From contig NZ_WHUV01000001.1 in assembly GCF_009380155.1 (NCBI RefSeq), positions 992,001 to 1,056,000 of the forward strand: DNA of 64,000 bases, written 5' to 3'. Positions 15,482 to 25,020 of this stretch are shown here, one piece after another (the stretch's first letter is position 1; each line of letters starts with the position of its first letter). Below the pieces are notes generated by a model, which worked only from the letters and a program-made list of their open reading frames with translations, was not told the DNA's origin and searched no databases. Source of the DNA: Pseudomonas piscis. GTDB taxonomy: Bacteria > Pseudomonadota > Gammaproteobacteria > Pseudomonadales > Pseudomonadaceae. A program made the position numbers and the translations under genes.

Positions 15482-15670
15482 ATGTCTTGATCCGGCAGGG
15501 CTAGTCCAGCGAGCAGCTCCTTTGATAGTCCAAGTGTAGTGTCGTGCCGGTTGACCCGACGTGCGAGCTCTTTGCCGGGCCGGGCTCGCTGCTCCTGGGA
15601 CGGCGTGTCACTTGCAAGCCATGGGGCCTGGTGTAGGTTAGGCACATGCCCGCCTCATCAGGAGATCAAC

Positions 15671-16171
15671 GTGAAAGAAATCACCCAGCTTGCCGCGGAA
15701 CTTGGCCGTCGCCTGCAGGTTCTCAATGCCCACGTCAGTACGGCGGAGTCTTGTACGGGCGGCGGGATCGCCGAGGCCATCACCCGGGTGCCGGGCAGTT
15801 CGGCCTGGTTCGAGGCCGGCTACGTGACCTATTCCAATCGCCAGAAAACCGAGCAATTGGGAGTGCCCACGGGGCTTTTCGAGTCAGTGGGGGCGGTCAG
15901 CCGCGAAGTGGTGGAGGCCATGGTCCGTGGCGCCCAGGCTCGCAGCCATGCGCGTTTCGCCGTGGCGGTCAGTGGCATCGCCGGACCGGATGGCGGTTCG
16001 CCGCAAAAGCCGGTGGGCACCGTATGGCTGGCCTGGGGCGTGGGCGAGCGGCTGGTGACCGAGTGCCGGCACTTCCCCGGCAACCGCGATGAGGTCCGCC
16101 GACAAACGGTGAAGGCCGCCCTAGAGGGGCTGCTGCAACATGCGGCGGCAGAAATCGCAAATCAGGGGTAG
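15671..16171 (+). CDS. cinA: CinA-family nicotinamide-nucleotide amidase (PncC domain)
   Basis: The 166-residue protein starts at GTG 15671 behind GGAG. It has the PncC signatures [16 protein letters not shown], the AGYVTYSN stretch and [21 protein letters not shown]. The enzyme deamidates NMN back to nicotinate mononucleotide in NAD salvage. Only the amidase domain is present, the usual form next to recA in Pseudomonas. It marks the downstream border of the tailocin island. Confidence 0.93.
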   Translation: MKEITQLAAELGRRLQVLNAHVSTAESCTGGGIAEAITRVPGSSAWFEAGYVTYSNRQKTEQLGVPTGLFESVGAVSREVVEAMVRGAQARSHARFAVAVSGIAGPDGGSPQKPVGTVWLAWGVGERLVTECRHFPGNRDEVRRQTVKAALEGLLQHAAAEIANQG

Positions 16172-16198
16172 GCGATCTGCGAACGCTGTGGAATAATA

Positions 16199-16214
16199 CT
16201 GGCTACTTATACAG
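16199..16214 (+). promoter_or_regulatory. LexA box upstream of recA
   Basis: CTGGCTACTTATACAG fits the LexA operator CTG-N10-CAG with an A/T-rich right half. It ends 40 bases before the recA start codon, so it should overlap the promoter. SOS repression of recA by LexA is established in Pseudomonas. Confidence 0.88.
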
Positions 16215-16254
16215 GTGTTGGCCGTCAGGCCTTATTGATTACGTGAGGACTTTA

Positions 16255-17307
16255 ATGGACGACAACAAGAAGAAAGCCTTGGCTGCGGCCCTGGGTCAGA
16301 TCGAACGTCAATTCGGCAAGGGTGCCGTAATGCGTATGGGCGATCATGACCGCCAGGCGATCCCGGCTATTTCCACTGGCTCTCTGGGTCTGGACATCGC
16401 TCTGGGCATTGGCGGCCTGCCAAAAGGCCGTATCGTTGAAATCTACGGTCCTGAGTCGTCCGGTAAGACTACCCTGACCCTGTCGGTCATCGCTCAGGCA
16501 CAGAAAGCCGGCGCTACCTGCGCGTTCGTCGATGCCGAGCATGCCCTGGACCCAGAGTACGCTGGCAAGCTGGGTGTCAATGTCGACGACCTGCTGGTTT
16601 CCCAGCCGGATACCGGCGAGCAGGCCCTGGAAATCACCGACATGCTGGTGCGTTCCAACGCAGTTGACGTGATCATCGTCGACTCCGTGGCAGCCCTGGT
16701 ACCCAAGGCCGAGATCGAAGGCGAGATGGGCGACATGCACGTGGGCCTGCAAGCCCGCCTGATGTCCCAGGCGCTGCGCAAGATCACCGGTAACATCAAG
16801 AACGCTAACTGCCTGGTTATCTTCATCAACCAGATCCGTATGAAGATCGGCGTGATGTTCGGTAGCCCGGAAACCACCACCGGTGGTAACGCCCTGAAGT
16901 TCTACGCTTCCGTTCGTCTCGACATCCGCCGTACCGGCGCGGTGAAGGAAGGCGACGAGGTGGTGGGCAGCGAGACTCGGGTCAAGATCGTCAAGAACAA
17001 GGTAGCTCCACCTTTCCGTCAGGCCGAGTTCCAGATCCTCTACGGCAAGGGCATCTACCTCAACGGCGAGATCATCGACCTGGGTGTGCTACATGGCTTC
17101 CTGGAGAAATCCGGAGCCTGGTACAGCTACCAGGGCAACAAGATCGGCCAGGGCAAGGCCAATTCGGCCAAGTTCCTGCAGGATAACCCTGAGATCGGTA
17201 ATGCCCTCGAGAAGCAGATCCGCGACAAGCTGTTGAGCGGTTCTCCAGATACCAAGTCTGCTCCGGTCAAAGAAACCGAAGACGATATGGCTGACGCTGA
17301 CTTCTGA
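16255..17307 (+). CDS. recA: Recombinase A
   Basis: The 350-residue protein has the RecA Walker A box GPESSGKTT at residues 65-73, the Walker B region [19 protein letters not shown], and the LNRIRMKIG-like loop ([20 protein letters not shown]). It catalyses homologous strand exchange and triggers LexA self-cleavage in the SOS response. ATG 16255 is chosen over the in-frame codon at 16243 because it gives the normal MDDNKKKAL start. recX follows after 8 bases. Confidence 0.98.
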   Translation: MDDNKKKALAAALGQIERQFGKGAVMRMGDHDRQAIPAISTGSLGLDIALGIGGLPKGRIVEIYGPESSGKTTLTLSVIAQAQKAGATCAFVDAEHALDPEYAGKLGVNVDDLLVSQPDTGEQALEITDMLVRSNAVDVIIVDSVAALVPKAEIEGEMGDMHVGLQARLMSQALRKITGNIKNANCLVIFINQIRMKIGVMFGSPETTTGGNALKFYASVRLDIRRTGAVKEGDEVVGSETRVKIVKNKVAPPFRQAEFQILYGKGIYLNGEIIDLGVLHGFLEKSGAWYSYQGNKIGQGKANSAKFLQDNPEIGNALEKQIRDKLLSGSPDTKSAPVKETEDDMADADF

Positions 17308-17315
17308 TTGAGCCG

Positions 17316-17783
17316 ATGATCGCCGTACTCGATACCCTCGTCGCGGTGCGGCGAGCTGCAATGGACCTGCTCGCGCGACGCGAGCATGGTCGAGTCGAGC
17401 TGACGCGCAAGTTGCGTCAGCGCGGCGCCTCTCCTGAAATGATCGACACCGCCCTCGACCGCTTGACGGAAGAGGGTTTGTTGTCCGAATCCCGCTATCT
17501 CGAAAGCTTCATTTCCTACCGTGCCCGTTCGGGCTACGGGCCTATGCGCATCCGTGAAGAGCTTGGCCAGCGTGGTTTGCAACGCAGTGATATCGAACTT
17601 GCCTTGCGTGAGTGCGGAATCGACTGGCAAGAGCAACTACGGGATGTCTGGCAGCGCAAGTTCGCCGGGCAGCTACCAGCCGATGCTCGGGAGCGTGCCC
17701 GGCAAGGGCGTTTCCTGGCATACCGTGGATACCCCATGGAAATGATCAATCGCGTGTTTAGCCGTCGCGGCCTGGATGATTGA
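17316..17783 (+). CDS. recX: RecA regulatory protein RecX
   Basis: The 155-residue protein is built from RecX three-helix repeats: [39 protein letters not shown] and [14 protein letters not shown]. RecX caps RecA filaments and limits RecA activity. It follows recA by 8 bases and should be transcribed from the LexA-controlled recA promoter. Confidence 0.95.
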   Translation: MIAVLDTLVAVRRAAMDLLARREHGRVELTRKLRQRGASPEMIDTALDRLTEEGLLSESRYLESFISYRARSGYGPMRIREELGQRGLQRSDIELALRECGIDWQEQLRDVWQRKFAGQLPADARERARQGRFLAYRGYPMEMINRVFSRRGLDD

Positions 17784-17789
17784 GACGCT

Positions 17790-17812
17790 GCCCGCCGCAT
17801 GAAGCGGCGGGC
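17790..17812. terminator. Hairpin between recX and LOG gene
   Basis: A perfect 9-bp GC stem, GCCCGCCGC / GCGGCGGGC, with a 5-base loop lies between two convergent genes. There is no T-run on either strand, so it may terminate weakly or just protect mRNA 3' ends. Confidence 0.4.
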
Positions 17813-17823
17813 GATGCTGTTGC

Positions 17824-18942
17824 TCAGTTGGCCTTGCTGGTTTCCCTTTCTCGTGGTGCGGCCCTGGCTTGTTGCCTGGACCAGTTTTCCGGCAGGTTGA
17901 TGAAGTCGATTAGCTCGCGCAGGCGGCCATTGTCTCGGGCATTGAAAGCGAACGACAGCCGCGCCAGATGGCTGAATTGCACGTCGTCCTGCTCTTCGGT
18001 GCTGTAGGCATGCTGGTGGAACTGGCCGCTCAGGCACAGGTCGGCGAATTCCTCGTGCATCCTCTGCAACGCCTGCTCATTGAGGTTGTGGTTCATGCGG
18101 ATGACGAATTGCTGCTTGAGCCAGCGACTGGAGTGGAAGTTGGCATAGAACTGCTGGATTTCCTGCACCGCTTCTTCGGTGCTGTGCACCAGGCGCATCA
18201 ACTTCATGTCGCTGGGCAGGATATAGCGATTGGCTTCCAGTTGGTTATGGATGAAATCCAGGGCACCTTGCCAGAACTGCCCACCGGGAGTGTCCAGCAA
18301 CACCACGGGTACCAGCGGGCTCTTGCCGGTTTGGATCAGGGTCAGCACTTCGAGTGCTTCATCGAGGGTGCCGAAGCCGCCGGGGCATAGGACCAGGGCG
18401 TCGGCTTCCTTGACGAAGAACAGCTTGCGAGTGAAGAAGAAGTGGAACGACAGCAAGTTTTCGGTACCGCCAACGGTTGGGTTGGCGTGTTGTTCGAAGG
18501 GCAGGGTGATGTTGAAGCCCAGGCTGTGCTCCAGTCCGGCGCCATCGTGGGCCGCGGCCATGATGCCGCCGCCGGCTCCGGTAATGACCATCAGGTCCGA
18601 GCGAGCCAGGGCTGCCCCCAGTTCCCTGGCCATGGCATATAGCGGATGCTCGCTGGGAGTGCGGGCCGAGCCGAACACCGTTACCTTGCGCCGGCCCTTG
18701 AATTGCTCGAGCACCCTGAAGGCATGCTCCAGTTCCCGCAGGGCCTGCAAGGTGATCTTGGCGTTCCAGCGGTTGAGGTCCTCCTCGGCCATGCGCAGGA
18801 CGGTAAGGACCATATCGCGATAAAGAGGGATGTTCGGACTGTTGGGGGCGATCAGGGTAAGTTGTTCTTCGACCTGGCTTGTGAGATCGATGCCATTGCT
18901 TTGAAAGTGGCGGGCCAGCAGGTCGTTCGTTTGGTAGGGCAT
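17824..18942 (-). CDS. LOG-family Rossmann-fold protein (nucleotide 5'-monophosphate nucleosidase-like)
   Basis: The 372-residue protein has the LOG signatures GSARTP (91-96), TGAGGGIM (121-128), FFTRKLFF (about 170) and PGGFGTLDE (187-195). Family members cleave the N-glycosidic bond of nucleotides or cytokinin ribotides. This protein is longer than small LOG proteins, with extra helical N- and C-terminal parts, which resembles the PpnN type more than plant-type LOG. The exact substrate is not shown by the sequence. Confidence 0.82.
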   Translation of the reverse strand: MPYQTNDLLARHFQSNGIDLTSQVEEQLTLIAPNSPNIPLYRDMVLTVLRMAEEDLNRWNAKITLQALRELEHAFRVLEQFKGRRKVTVFGSARTPSEHPLYAMARELGAALARSDLMVITGAGGGIMAAAHDGAGLEHSLGFNITLPFEQHANPTVGGTENLLSFHFFFTRKLFFVKEADALVLCPGGFGTLDEALEVLTLIQTGKSPLVPVVLLDTPGGQFWQGALDFIHNQLEANRYILPSDMKLMRLVHSTEEAVQEIQQFYANFHSSRWLKQQFVIRMNHNLNEQALQRMHEEFADLCLSGQFHQHAYSTEEQDDVQFSHLARLSFAFNARDNGRLRELIDFINLPENWSRQQARAAPRERETSKAN

Positions 18943-19394
18943 TCAGCTTCTCCTTCTGCGCAGAACCTGATGCACGCCCGGCATGTACCAGCGCGCCACG
19001 ACACTGCCTGTGTCGCTGCCTGCCTGGCTTGGCGGCCTGGGCAGTTCTTCGATCCGGTCACGACTGGCGATTGTGGGGCGTGGCCGGCTCGTCCTCAGAG
19101 GTCCTGCTTTCCTTTATTTGAGAAAAAACTCGCACTGCAAGACGCGGTTGGCGGCCTCCTGAACCGCCGTGGGCAATCATCGGGAATCTCTGGACATGGC
19201 TCGATCATGTGCCCATGAAGTCTTGGCTGGCAACCGCTTCTTGCTGATTTTTCAGCTGTGCGCGCCGCTTATCAGGAGGGGCGGCAGCACTTGCAAGCTC
19301 TGATTTACTAAGTGGTAGCGCATGACCTGGAAGCGAGTCCAGGACGAGGTTTGCGTGGTTTCGTCGGCATCGGCCAGGGGCATGGAGGCAATGG
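18943..19394. other. 452-bp intergenic region, no gene recognised
   Basis: This gap lies between the divergent LOG gene and the ribbon-helix-helix gene. I see no convincing ORF, tRNA or strong hairpin with T-run. It must hold the LOG promoter on the minus strand and the start signals of the small gene on the plus strand. A small RNA cannot be excluded. Confidence 0.5.
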
Positions 19395-19589
19395 ATGACC
19401 ACGGTCACGCTGGATATTGATCAGCAACTCTACCAGCAGTTACAGGAAGCCGCGGTGGCCCATGGATTGAGCCTGGAGGAGGAGTGTCGCCGCCGTTTGG
19501 CGGGAGAGGAACGACCTTCGCCTTACTTACAGGCTCTGGTAGCGGAGTTGCGCGCTGACGATCAACAGCGGCGCGCAACCCACGATTGA
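19395..19589 (+). CDS. Ribbon-helix-helix protein, FitA/antitoxin-like (orphan)
   Basis: The 64-residue protein begins with the RHH pattern MTTVTLDIDQQLYQQLQEAA and HGLSLEEECRRRL, as in FitA-type antitoxins that bind DNA through a beta-ribbon. Shine-Dalgarno GGAGG precedes it. No PIN-domain or other toxin follows; the next gene is convergent. It may be a solitary regulator or the relic of a toxin-antitoxin pair. Confidence 0.68.
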   Translation: MTTVTLDIDQQLYQQLQEAAVAHGLSLEEECRRRLAGEERPSPYLQALVAELRADDQQRRATHD

Positions 19590-20015
19590 TCATTTCTTCT
19601 TTGAGGCGCCTTGCGCTGGGCAGTCCGATTCCTGGAAGCGCGCGGAGGCCACAGGGCGGTTGGTCCGGTTTTCGGTGAACTCGTAGCGCATGACCGCTCC
19701 CTTGGCCATCAGCTTGCGATAGTTGGGGTTGCGGCAGACGCTGGCCCCCAGTTGCAGATAGACGGCCTTGGGGTTGGCGCGCATTTGTGCAGCGTGGGCA
19801 GCCTGGACGCTCAAGTGGTTGATCAGTTCCTTGCCGTCAACGGTGTAACCCTGGTCGAGGATGTTCTCGTTGATTTCCCGGGGAGTGCCGATGTTGCTCT
19901 CCTCTGCGACCTTCTCCAGCATCTTGCTCAGTTCGAATTCTTGCAGCGACGCCGCCTGGGCACCCAGGGGCAGGGCCAGCAGAAGGGCGACGGTAGGAAT
20001 GGTAAAGCGCAACAT
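19590..20015 (-). CDS. Exported PA3611-like protein (quorum-regulated virulence factor family)
   Basis: The 141-residue protein starts at the codon at 20015, behind AGGAGA, with a clear signal peptide (LLLALPLGAQAA). The mature part is helical, then YLQLGASVCRNPNYRKLMAKG, with two cysteines and a Lys-rich end. Size, signal and location close to recA fit the PA3611 family, named from quorum-sensing regulation in P. aeruginosa. Molecular function is not established. The frame extends upstream to 20213 but without start signals. Confidence 0.7.
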   Translation of the reverse strand: MLRFTIPTVALLLALPLGAQAASLQEFELSKMLEKVAEESNIGTPREINENILDQGYTVDGKELINHLSVQAAHAAQMRANPKAVYLQLGASVCRNPNYRKLMAKGAVMRYEFTENRTNRPVASARFQESDCPAQGASKKK

Positions 20016-20204
20016 GAAACTCTCCTGGTGCAGTGACTGATGCTTCGACCAGTCACTCGACTGTGCGTTCAGTGGCGTCGGATTATAGGTGCAGAGTCGG
20101 GAAGGCGGTACAGGTTTGCATGGAGAGCTCTGATAAACTTGCGCGACTTTTCCCCTTCGAGTCATTTTCGTGTCGATTCCCCCCTCTTGCCGGTGTGGCC
20201 AGTG

Positions 20205-20915
20205 ATGAGCCATGCGGTTTCCCGTCTACGCGACCAGCGTATGGCTCGCGTGCTCAAGCCTTTTGTCGCCCGTGGTTCCCGGGCTGAACGCTGCCCGCGT
20301 TGCCGGGTGATCCCCAGCCATTGCCTGTGTGCCTGGCGCCCCAAGGTCACGGCCGACTCGGCCATGTGCCTGGTGATGCACGATGTCGAGCCGCTCAAGC
20401 CGAGCAATACCGGCTGGCTGATCGCCGACGTGGTTGCCGATACTTCGGCGTTTCACTGGTCGCGCACCGAGGTGGATCCACAGTTGCTGGCGCTGCTGGC
20501 CGATCCGCAATGGCAGCCGTATATCGTGTTTCCGGGGGAGTTCGTGGCACCGGAGCGGGTGGTTACCGAGGTCCGGCGCCAGGAGGGCAAGCGTCCGCTG
20601 TTCATCCTGCTGGATGCCACCTGGAGCGAAGCTCGCAAGATGTTCCGCAAGAGCCCGTACCTGGAGCATCTGCCGGTGCTGAGTCTTTCGTCCGAGCGGC
20701 TTTCACGTTACAAGCTGCGCCGCTCCAAGCGTGACGATCACTTTTGTACGGCGGAGGTGGCGGCGTTATGCCTGGAGCTGGCCGGGGACGACCAGGTCAG
20801 CCAGGTACTGGATGCCTACCTCGATGTGTTCAGCACCCATTACCTGTCGGCGAAATTCCAGAAGGCGATCGATCCGGATGACGAAGTCCATGCCCGGCTC
20901 AAGCCTTTTGTCTAG
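20205..20915 (+). CDS. DTW-domain tRNA-uridine aminocarboxypropyltransferase
   Basis: The 236-residue protein has the DTW signature DATWSEARKM (DATW at 137-140) and an N-terminal Cys cluster (CPRC at 30-33, then CLC), with YLSAKFQ near the end. DTW enzymes such as TapT add an aminocarboxypropyl group to tRNA uridine (acp3U47) using SAM. ATG 20205 is used; an upstream GTG in frame is possible. Its 3' end overlaps the convergent EamA gene by 17 bases. Confidence 0.85.
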   Translation: MSHAVSRLRDQRMARVLKPFVARGSRAERCPRCRVIPSHCLCAWRPKVTADSAMCLVMHDVEPLKPSNTGWLIADVVADTSAFHWSRTEVDPQLLALLADPQWQPYIVFPGEFVAPERVVTEVRRQEGKRPLFILLDATWSEARKMFRKSPYLEHLPVLSLSSERLSRYKLRRSKRDDHFCTAEVAALCLELAGDDQVSQVLDAYLDVFSTHYLSAKFQKAIDPDDEVHARLKPFV

Positions 20916-21807
20916 CTCCGGCGTTTAGTCGTGGGGCCTGGGGCCAGAGTTGTGCCACCAGCATTCCCGTAAGCATCAGGGCGCAGCCGATGTAGCCGCG
21001 CATTTGCAGTGATTCATCCAGCAGCCAGGCTCCGGCAATGGCTGCGAACACCGCTTCCAGGGACAGGATGATCGCCGCATGGGAAGCGATGGCGTCTTTC
21101 TGGGCGATCACCTGCAGGGTGTAGCCGATGCCGACGGCAACCACGCCGCCATAAAGAATGGCCGGCCCGGCGTCGACTATGGCAGGCCAGTCGATGGGTT
21201 CCAGGCACAAGGCAAGGGCCAGGCTCACCACCGAGCAGGTGGCGAATTGCAGGAAGGCCAGGCGAATCGGATCGTGACGGCTGGCAAAGAGGCCCACCAG
21301 GATTACATGGCCGCCCCAGACGAAGGCGCCGATCAGTTGCAGCCAGTCGCCCGGCGCGACATGGAAATTGGCGCCGACACTCAACAGGAACATGCCCACC
21401 ACGGCCAGTACCGCGCCAAGCCAGGTACCCAGCCCGGTTCGGTGGCCGATCAGCAAGCCCAGCAGCGGCACTACAATGACATACAGGCCGGTGATGAATC
21501 CGGCATTGGTGACGCTGGTGAACATCAACCCGACTTGTTGCAGGTTGATCCCCAGGGCGAGCGCCAGGCCCATGAGCACGCCCCCCAGCAGCAGGCCTTG
21601 GGTGAGCATGGGTTCGGACGGCCGGTCACCGGCCGGGCGGCGCAGCACCAGTGGTAGCAGGCACAGCGATCCAAGGGCGAAACGCAGGCCGGAATAAAGG
21701 AAGGGGCCGATATGGTTCATTCCGGAGGTTTGTGCGACGAAGGCCGAGCCCCAGATCACTGCGGTGACCAGCATCAGGGCGTCGGCACGCAAGGCTTGGC
21801 TGCGCAT
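20899..21807 (-). CDS. EamA-family (DMT superfamily) transporter
   Basis: The 302-residue protein has about ten hydrophobic segments arranged as two EamA repeats. The first begins ALMLVTAVIWGSAFVAQ, the second near VWGGHVILVGLFASR. GxxxxWGSxFv and a C-terminal helix ahead of a basic tail are typical. Members export small metabolites or amino acids; the substrate is unknown. Start at 21807 gives the expected first helix. Confidence 0.85.
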   Translation of the reverse strand: MRSQALRADALMLVTAVIWGSAFVAQTSGMNHIGPFLYSGLRFALGSLCLLPLVLRRPAGDRPSEPMLTQGLLLGGVLMGLALALGINLQQVGLMFTSVTNAGFITGLYVIVVPLLGLLIGHRTGLGTWLGAVLAVVGMFLLSVGANFHVAPGDWLQLIGAFVWGGHVILVGLFASRHDPIRLAFLQFATCSVVSLALALCLEPIDWPAIVDAGPAILYGGVVAVGIGYTLQVIAQKDAIASHAAIILSLEAVFAAIAGAWLLDESLQMRGYIGCALMLTGMLVAQLWPQAPRLNAGARQKA

Positions 21808-22040
21808 GATGGCTCTCTTATTAGTTAGCTGGCCAAGATGCCGCAAAGCTTCGAACTTGACCACCCCGGCTTCGCTGGGCATGCTTGGCGCCGGTTAGGG
21901 CGCCAGCGCTGTTTGAACCGCCGTTTTACTCAGGCTTTTCGCGGCGTTCGTGCTCTTTGGGTGCCGCATTCTGGCGAGCCCCGTGCTTTGGTGAGGATTG
22001 AATGCATCAGTCCTGCCATGAAAACAGGATCATCTGAAAA

Positions 22041-22691
22041 ATGGCCACATACGAAATCCTGATTGCCGATGACCACCCGCTTTTTCGCAGTGCGCTGCAC
22101 CAGGCCGTTACCTTGGGCCTGGGTTCCGACGTGCGCCTGGTTGAAGTGGCGAGCATCGCCGAACTGGAAACCCGCCTTACCGAGAAAGCCGACTGGGACC
22201 TGGTCCTCCTGGACCTGAACATGCCCGGCGCCTACGGCTTTTCCGGGCTGGTGCTGTTGCGCGGCCAGTATCCACAGATTCCCGTGGTAATGGTTTCGGC
22301 TCAGGAAGAAGCATCCGTGATGGTGCGCTCCCGCGAGTTCGGGGCCAGCGGTTTCATTCCCAAGTCCAGTTCCCTGGAAGTCATCCAGCAGGCCGTGCGC
22401 AGTGTGCTCGACGGTGATGTCTGGTGGCCGCCGCAGGCCTTCGAGCAGGTCAGCGTCTCGGACGAGGCCAAGGCCGCCAGCGAGGGCCTGGCAAGCTTGA
22501 CGCCGCAGCAGTTCCGGGTACTGACCATGGTGTGCGAAGGGTTGCTGAACAAGCAGATCGCTTATGAGCTGAACGTGTCGGAGGCGACGATCAAGGCCCA
22601 CGTGACCGCGATCTTCCGCAAATTGGGTGTTCGTACCCGGACCCAGGCGGCGTTGCTCTTGCAACAACTTGAGTCAATTTCCGGCCATTGA
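22041..22691 (+). CDS. erdR: LuxR-type response regulator, ErdR-like
   Basis: The 216-residue protein has a receiver domain with acidic pocket Asp10/Asp11, phosphoacceptor Asp58 in LLDLN and a conserved Lys in IPKSSS. A C-terminal HTH domain follows (TPQQFRVLTMVCEGLLNKQIA, residues ~153-210). The neighbour dgkA and the overall sequence fit P. aeruginosa ErdR (PA3604), a regulator of acetate/ethanol metabolism. No sensor kinase is adjacent. Confidence 0.82.
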   Translation: MATYEILIADDHPLFRSALHQAVTLGLGSDVRLVEVASIAELETRLTEKADWDLVLLDLNMPGAYGFSGLVLLRGQYPQIPVVMVSAQEEASVMVRSREFGASGFIPKSSSLEVIQQAVRSVLDGDVWWPPQAFEQVSVSDEAKAASEGLASLTPQQFRVLTMVCEGLLNKQIAYELNVSEATIKAHVTAIFRKLGVRTRTQAALLLQQLESISGH

Positions 22692-22766
22692 TCGGCTTTT
22701 CGTTCACGCTTTTTTGACTTTGGTTGAACTAGCTTCCCCACACCTTTTCTTGCAGTTGCCCAGCTT

Positions 22767-23129
22767 ATGTCGCCTTTCAAAGGTCAAACCGGTCTCAAAC
22801 GCATCCTCAACGCCACTGGCTATTCCTTCGATGGCCTGCGCGCGGCCTTCACCGGTGAAGCGGCTTTCCGCCAATTGGTGCTGCTCAATGTGATCCTCGT
22901 GCCCCTGAGCTTCCTGCTCGATGTCAGCCGGGTCGAACGTGCATTGTTGATCGCCGTCTGCCTGTTGGCGCTGATCGTCGAGTTGCTCAACTCGGCGGTG
23001 GAGGCGGCCATCGACCGGATCTCCCTGGATCGCCACCCGTTGTCGAAGAACGCCAAGGACATGGGCAGCGCGGCGCAGTTCATCGCCCTGAGCATGATCA
23101 CCATCGTCTGGGCGGTGATCCTGATCTAG
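22767..23129 (+). CDS. dgkA: Diacylglycerol kinase
   Basis: The 120-residue membrane protein has the DgkA pattern: an amphipathic start, AAFTGEAAFRQL, three membrane helices and the signature IVELLNSAVEAAIDRIS. It phosphorylates diacylglycerol to phosphatidic acid for lipid recycling. It is 75 bases after erdR and overlaps the convergent finR gene by four bases. Confidence 0.95.
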   Translation: MSPFKGQTGLKRILNATGYSFDGLRAAFTGEAAFRQLVLLNVILVPLSFLLDVSRVERALLIAVCLLALIVELLNSAVEAAIDRISLDRHPLSKNAKDMGSAAQFIALSMITIVWAVILI

Positions 23130-24052
23130 GGAATGCTCGGTAGCACTATCTCGTCGCTGCGCCGTACACCGGAAGTGAAGGCGCGACAAAGCTCGAGGAA
23201 CTCGCGCATCGCCGAAGTCTGGTACTTCTGCTTGTGCCAGATGAAATAGAACTGCCGGGCCAGGTCCAGGCCCGGTGTTTCCACCGGTACCAGGCTGCCG
23301 CGGCGAAATGCGTCGCGCAGGGCCAGCCTGGAGATGCAGCCAATGCCCAATCCCGATTCCACGGCGCGCTTGATGGCCTCCGTATGCTCCAGCTCCAGGC
23401 GAATGTTCAGGGCGCTGCGGTGATGACGCATGGCCTGGTCGAAGGTCAGCCGCGTGCCCGAGCCTTGTTCCCGCAGGATCCAGGCTTCGCGGGTCAGGTC
23501 CTCCATGGTGGCGTGGCCACGCTTGGCCAGCGGGTGCTGGGGGGCGCAGAACACCACCAGTTCGTCCTCGACCCAGCTTTGCACTTCTATATCCGGATGG
23601 TTGCAGTCGCCTTCGATTAGACCCAGATCAATTTCGTAGTGGGCGACCTGTTGCACGATATGCGCAGTGTTCTGCACATGGAGCTTGACCTGGCTTTCAG
23701 GGTGCACCTGCATGAAGCTGCCGATCAGCAAGGTCGCCAGGTAATTGCCGATGGTCAGGGTCGCGCCCACCGACAGCGAGCCGAAACCGGACTTGCCATT
23801 GAGCAGGTCTTCGATTTCCTTGGCCTGGTCCAGCAGTGCCACGGCTTGAGGCAGCAGTTGCTTACCCAGGGCGTTGAGGCTCAGGCGTTTGCCGGCCCGA
23901 TCGAACAGCTGGCAACTGGACTGGCGCTCGAGTTCGGTGATCGAGGTGCTCGCTGCCGATTGCGACAGGGCCAGGAGCCCAGCGGCCCGGGAGACGCTCT
24001 CTTGCTGGGCGACGGCGACGAAAACCTGGAGTTGACGGAGAGTGAATCGCAT
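23126..24052 (-). CDS. finR: LysR-family regulator FinR
   Basis: The 308-residue protein has an N-terminal LysR winged HTH (FTLRQLQVFVAVAQQES, AASTSITELER) and a substrate-binding domain. It is divergent from fpr, the arrangement of finR-fpr in Pseudomonas, where FinR activates fpr under superoxide stress. The start at 24052 gives the standard MRFTLRQL beginning; upstream in-frame codons are rejected. Confidence 0.88.
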   Translation of the reverse strand: MRFTLRQLQVFVAVAQQESVSRAAGLLALSQSAASTSITELERQSSCQLFDRAGKRLSLNALGKQLLPQAVALLDQAKEIEDLLNGKSGFGSLSVGATLTIGNYLATLLIGSFMQVHPESQVKLHVQNTAHIVQQVAHYEIDLGLIEGDCNHPDIEVQSWVEDELVVFCAPQHPLAKRGHATMEDLTREAWILREQGSGTRLTFDQAMRHHRSALNIRLELEHTEAIKRAVESGLGIGCISRLALRDAFRRGSLVPVETPGLDLARQFYFIWHKQKYQTSAMREFLELCRAFTSGVRRSDEIVLPSIP

Positions 24053-24089
24053 ATCGATATAACCGATAACCCTTATCTTAATAATCCAG

Positions 24090-24118
24090 TTAACAGATAT
24101 TGTCGCTGCCATTAGAAT
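24090..24118 (+). promoter_or_regulatory. Sigma-70-like promoter of fpr
   Basis: TTAACA (24090-24095), a 17-base spacer and TAGAAT (24113-24118) lie 54 bases before the fpr start. A/T-rich repeats of GGTTAT type lie between this promoter and finR (24055-24080), and are candidate FinR sites. Confidence 0.65.
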
Positions 24119-24171
24119 GCTGTGCAATTGCGCTCATGGTCAGCGCAGGCAATTTCTAGGAGTCCCCGTAC

Positions 24172-24951
24172 ATGAGCAACATGAACCACGAGCGTGTCCT
24201 CAGTGTTCATCACTGGAACGACACTCTGTTCAGCTTCAAGTGCACCCGCGATCCGGGCCTGCGCTTCGAGAACGGTCAGTTCGTGATGATCGGCCTGCAA
24301 CAGCCCAACGGCCGTCCGCTTATGCGTGCTTACTCCATTGCCAGCCCGAACTGGGAAGAGCATCTCGAATTCTTCAGCATCAAGGTTCCTGACGGTCCGC
24401 TGACCTCCCAGCTGCAGCACCTGAAGGAAGGCGATGAGATCATCATCAGCAAGAAACCAACTGGTACCCTGGTTCTGGATGACCTGAAGCCTGGCAAGCA
24501 CCTCTATCTGCTCAGCACCGGCACTGGCCTGGCGCCGTTCATGAGCGTGATCCAGGATCCTGAAACCTACGAGCGGTTCGAGAAAGTGATCCTGTGCCAC
24601 GGCGTTCGCTACGTCAATGAAGTCGCCTATCGCGAGTTCATCACCGAGCACCTGCCGCAGAACGAGTTCTTCGGCGAGGCCCTGCGCGAGAAGCTGATCT
24701 ACTACCCCACCGTGACTCGCGAGCCATTCGAGAACGAAGGCCGCCTGACCGACCTGATGCGCAGCGGCAAGCTGTTCCGCGACATCGGCCTGCCGCCGAT
24801 CAACCCGCAGGACGATCGCGCCATGCTGTGCGGCAGCCCGAGCATGCTGGACGAGACCAGTGAAGTGCTCAACAGCTTCGGCCTGACCGTCTCGCCGCGC
24901 ATGCGCGAGCCGGGTGACTACCTGATCGAGCGCGCCTTCGTCGAGAAGTAA
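24172..24951 (+). CDS. fpr: Ferredoxin/flavodoxin-NADP+ reductase
   Basis: The 259-residue protein has the FAD-binding RAYSIASP motif, the NADP site STGTGLAPFMSVIQD and CGSPSML near the end, and closes with RAFVEK, the bacterial Fpr C-terminus. It passes electrons between NADPH and ferredoxin or flavodoxin and helps in oxidative stress. Start ATG 24172 is behind AGGAG. It is followed by a strong terminator. Confidence 0.96.
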   Translation: MSNMNHERVLSVHHWNDTLFSFKCTRDPGLRFENGQFVMIGLQQPNGRPLMRAYSIASPNWEEHLEFFSIKVPDGPLTSQLQHLKEGDEIIISKKPTGTLVLDDLKPGKHLYLLSTGTGLAPFMSVIQDPETYERFEKVILCHGVRYVNEVAYREFITEHLPQNEFFGEALREKLIYYPTVTREPFENEGRLTDLMRSGKLFRDIGLPPINPQDDRAMLCGSPSMLDETSEVLNSFGLTVSPRMREPGDYLIERAFVEK

Positions 24952-24967
24952 GCGCCTCGCATCGAGC

Positions 24968-25009
24968 AAAAAGCCCGCGTTGCCTGTGAAGGCAACGCGG
25001 GCTTTTTTG
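24968..25009 (+). terminator. Rho-independent terminator after fpr
   Basis: A 12-bp stem (GCCCGCGTTGCC / GGCAACGCGGGC) with a 6-base loop is flanked by A-run and T-run (TTTTTT). It ends fpr transcription and, with its A-run, may also work for trmO on the minus strand. Confidence 0.92.
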
Positions 25010-25020
25010 TTTGTGCAGGA

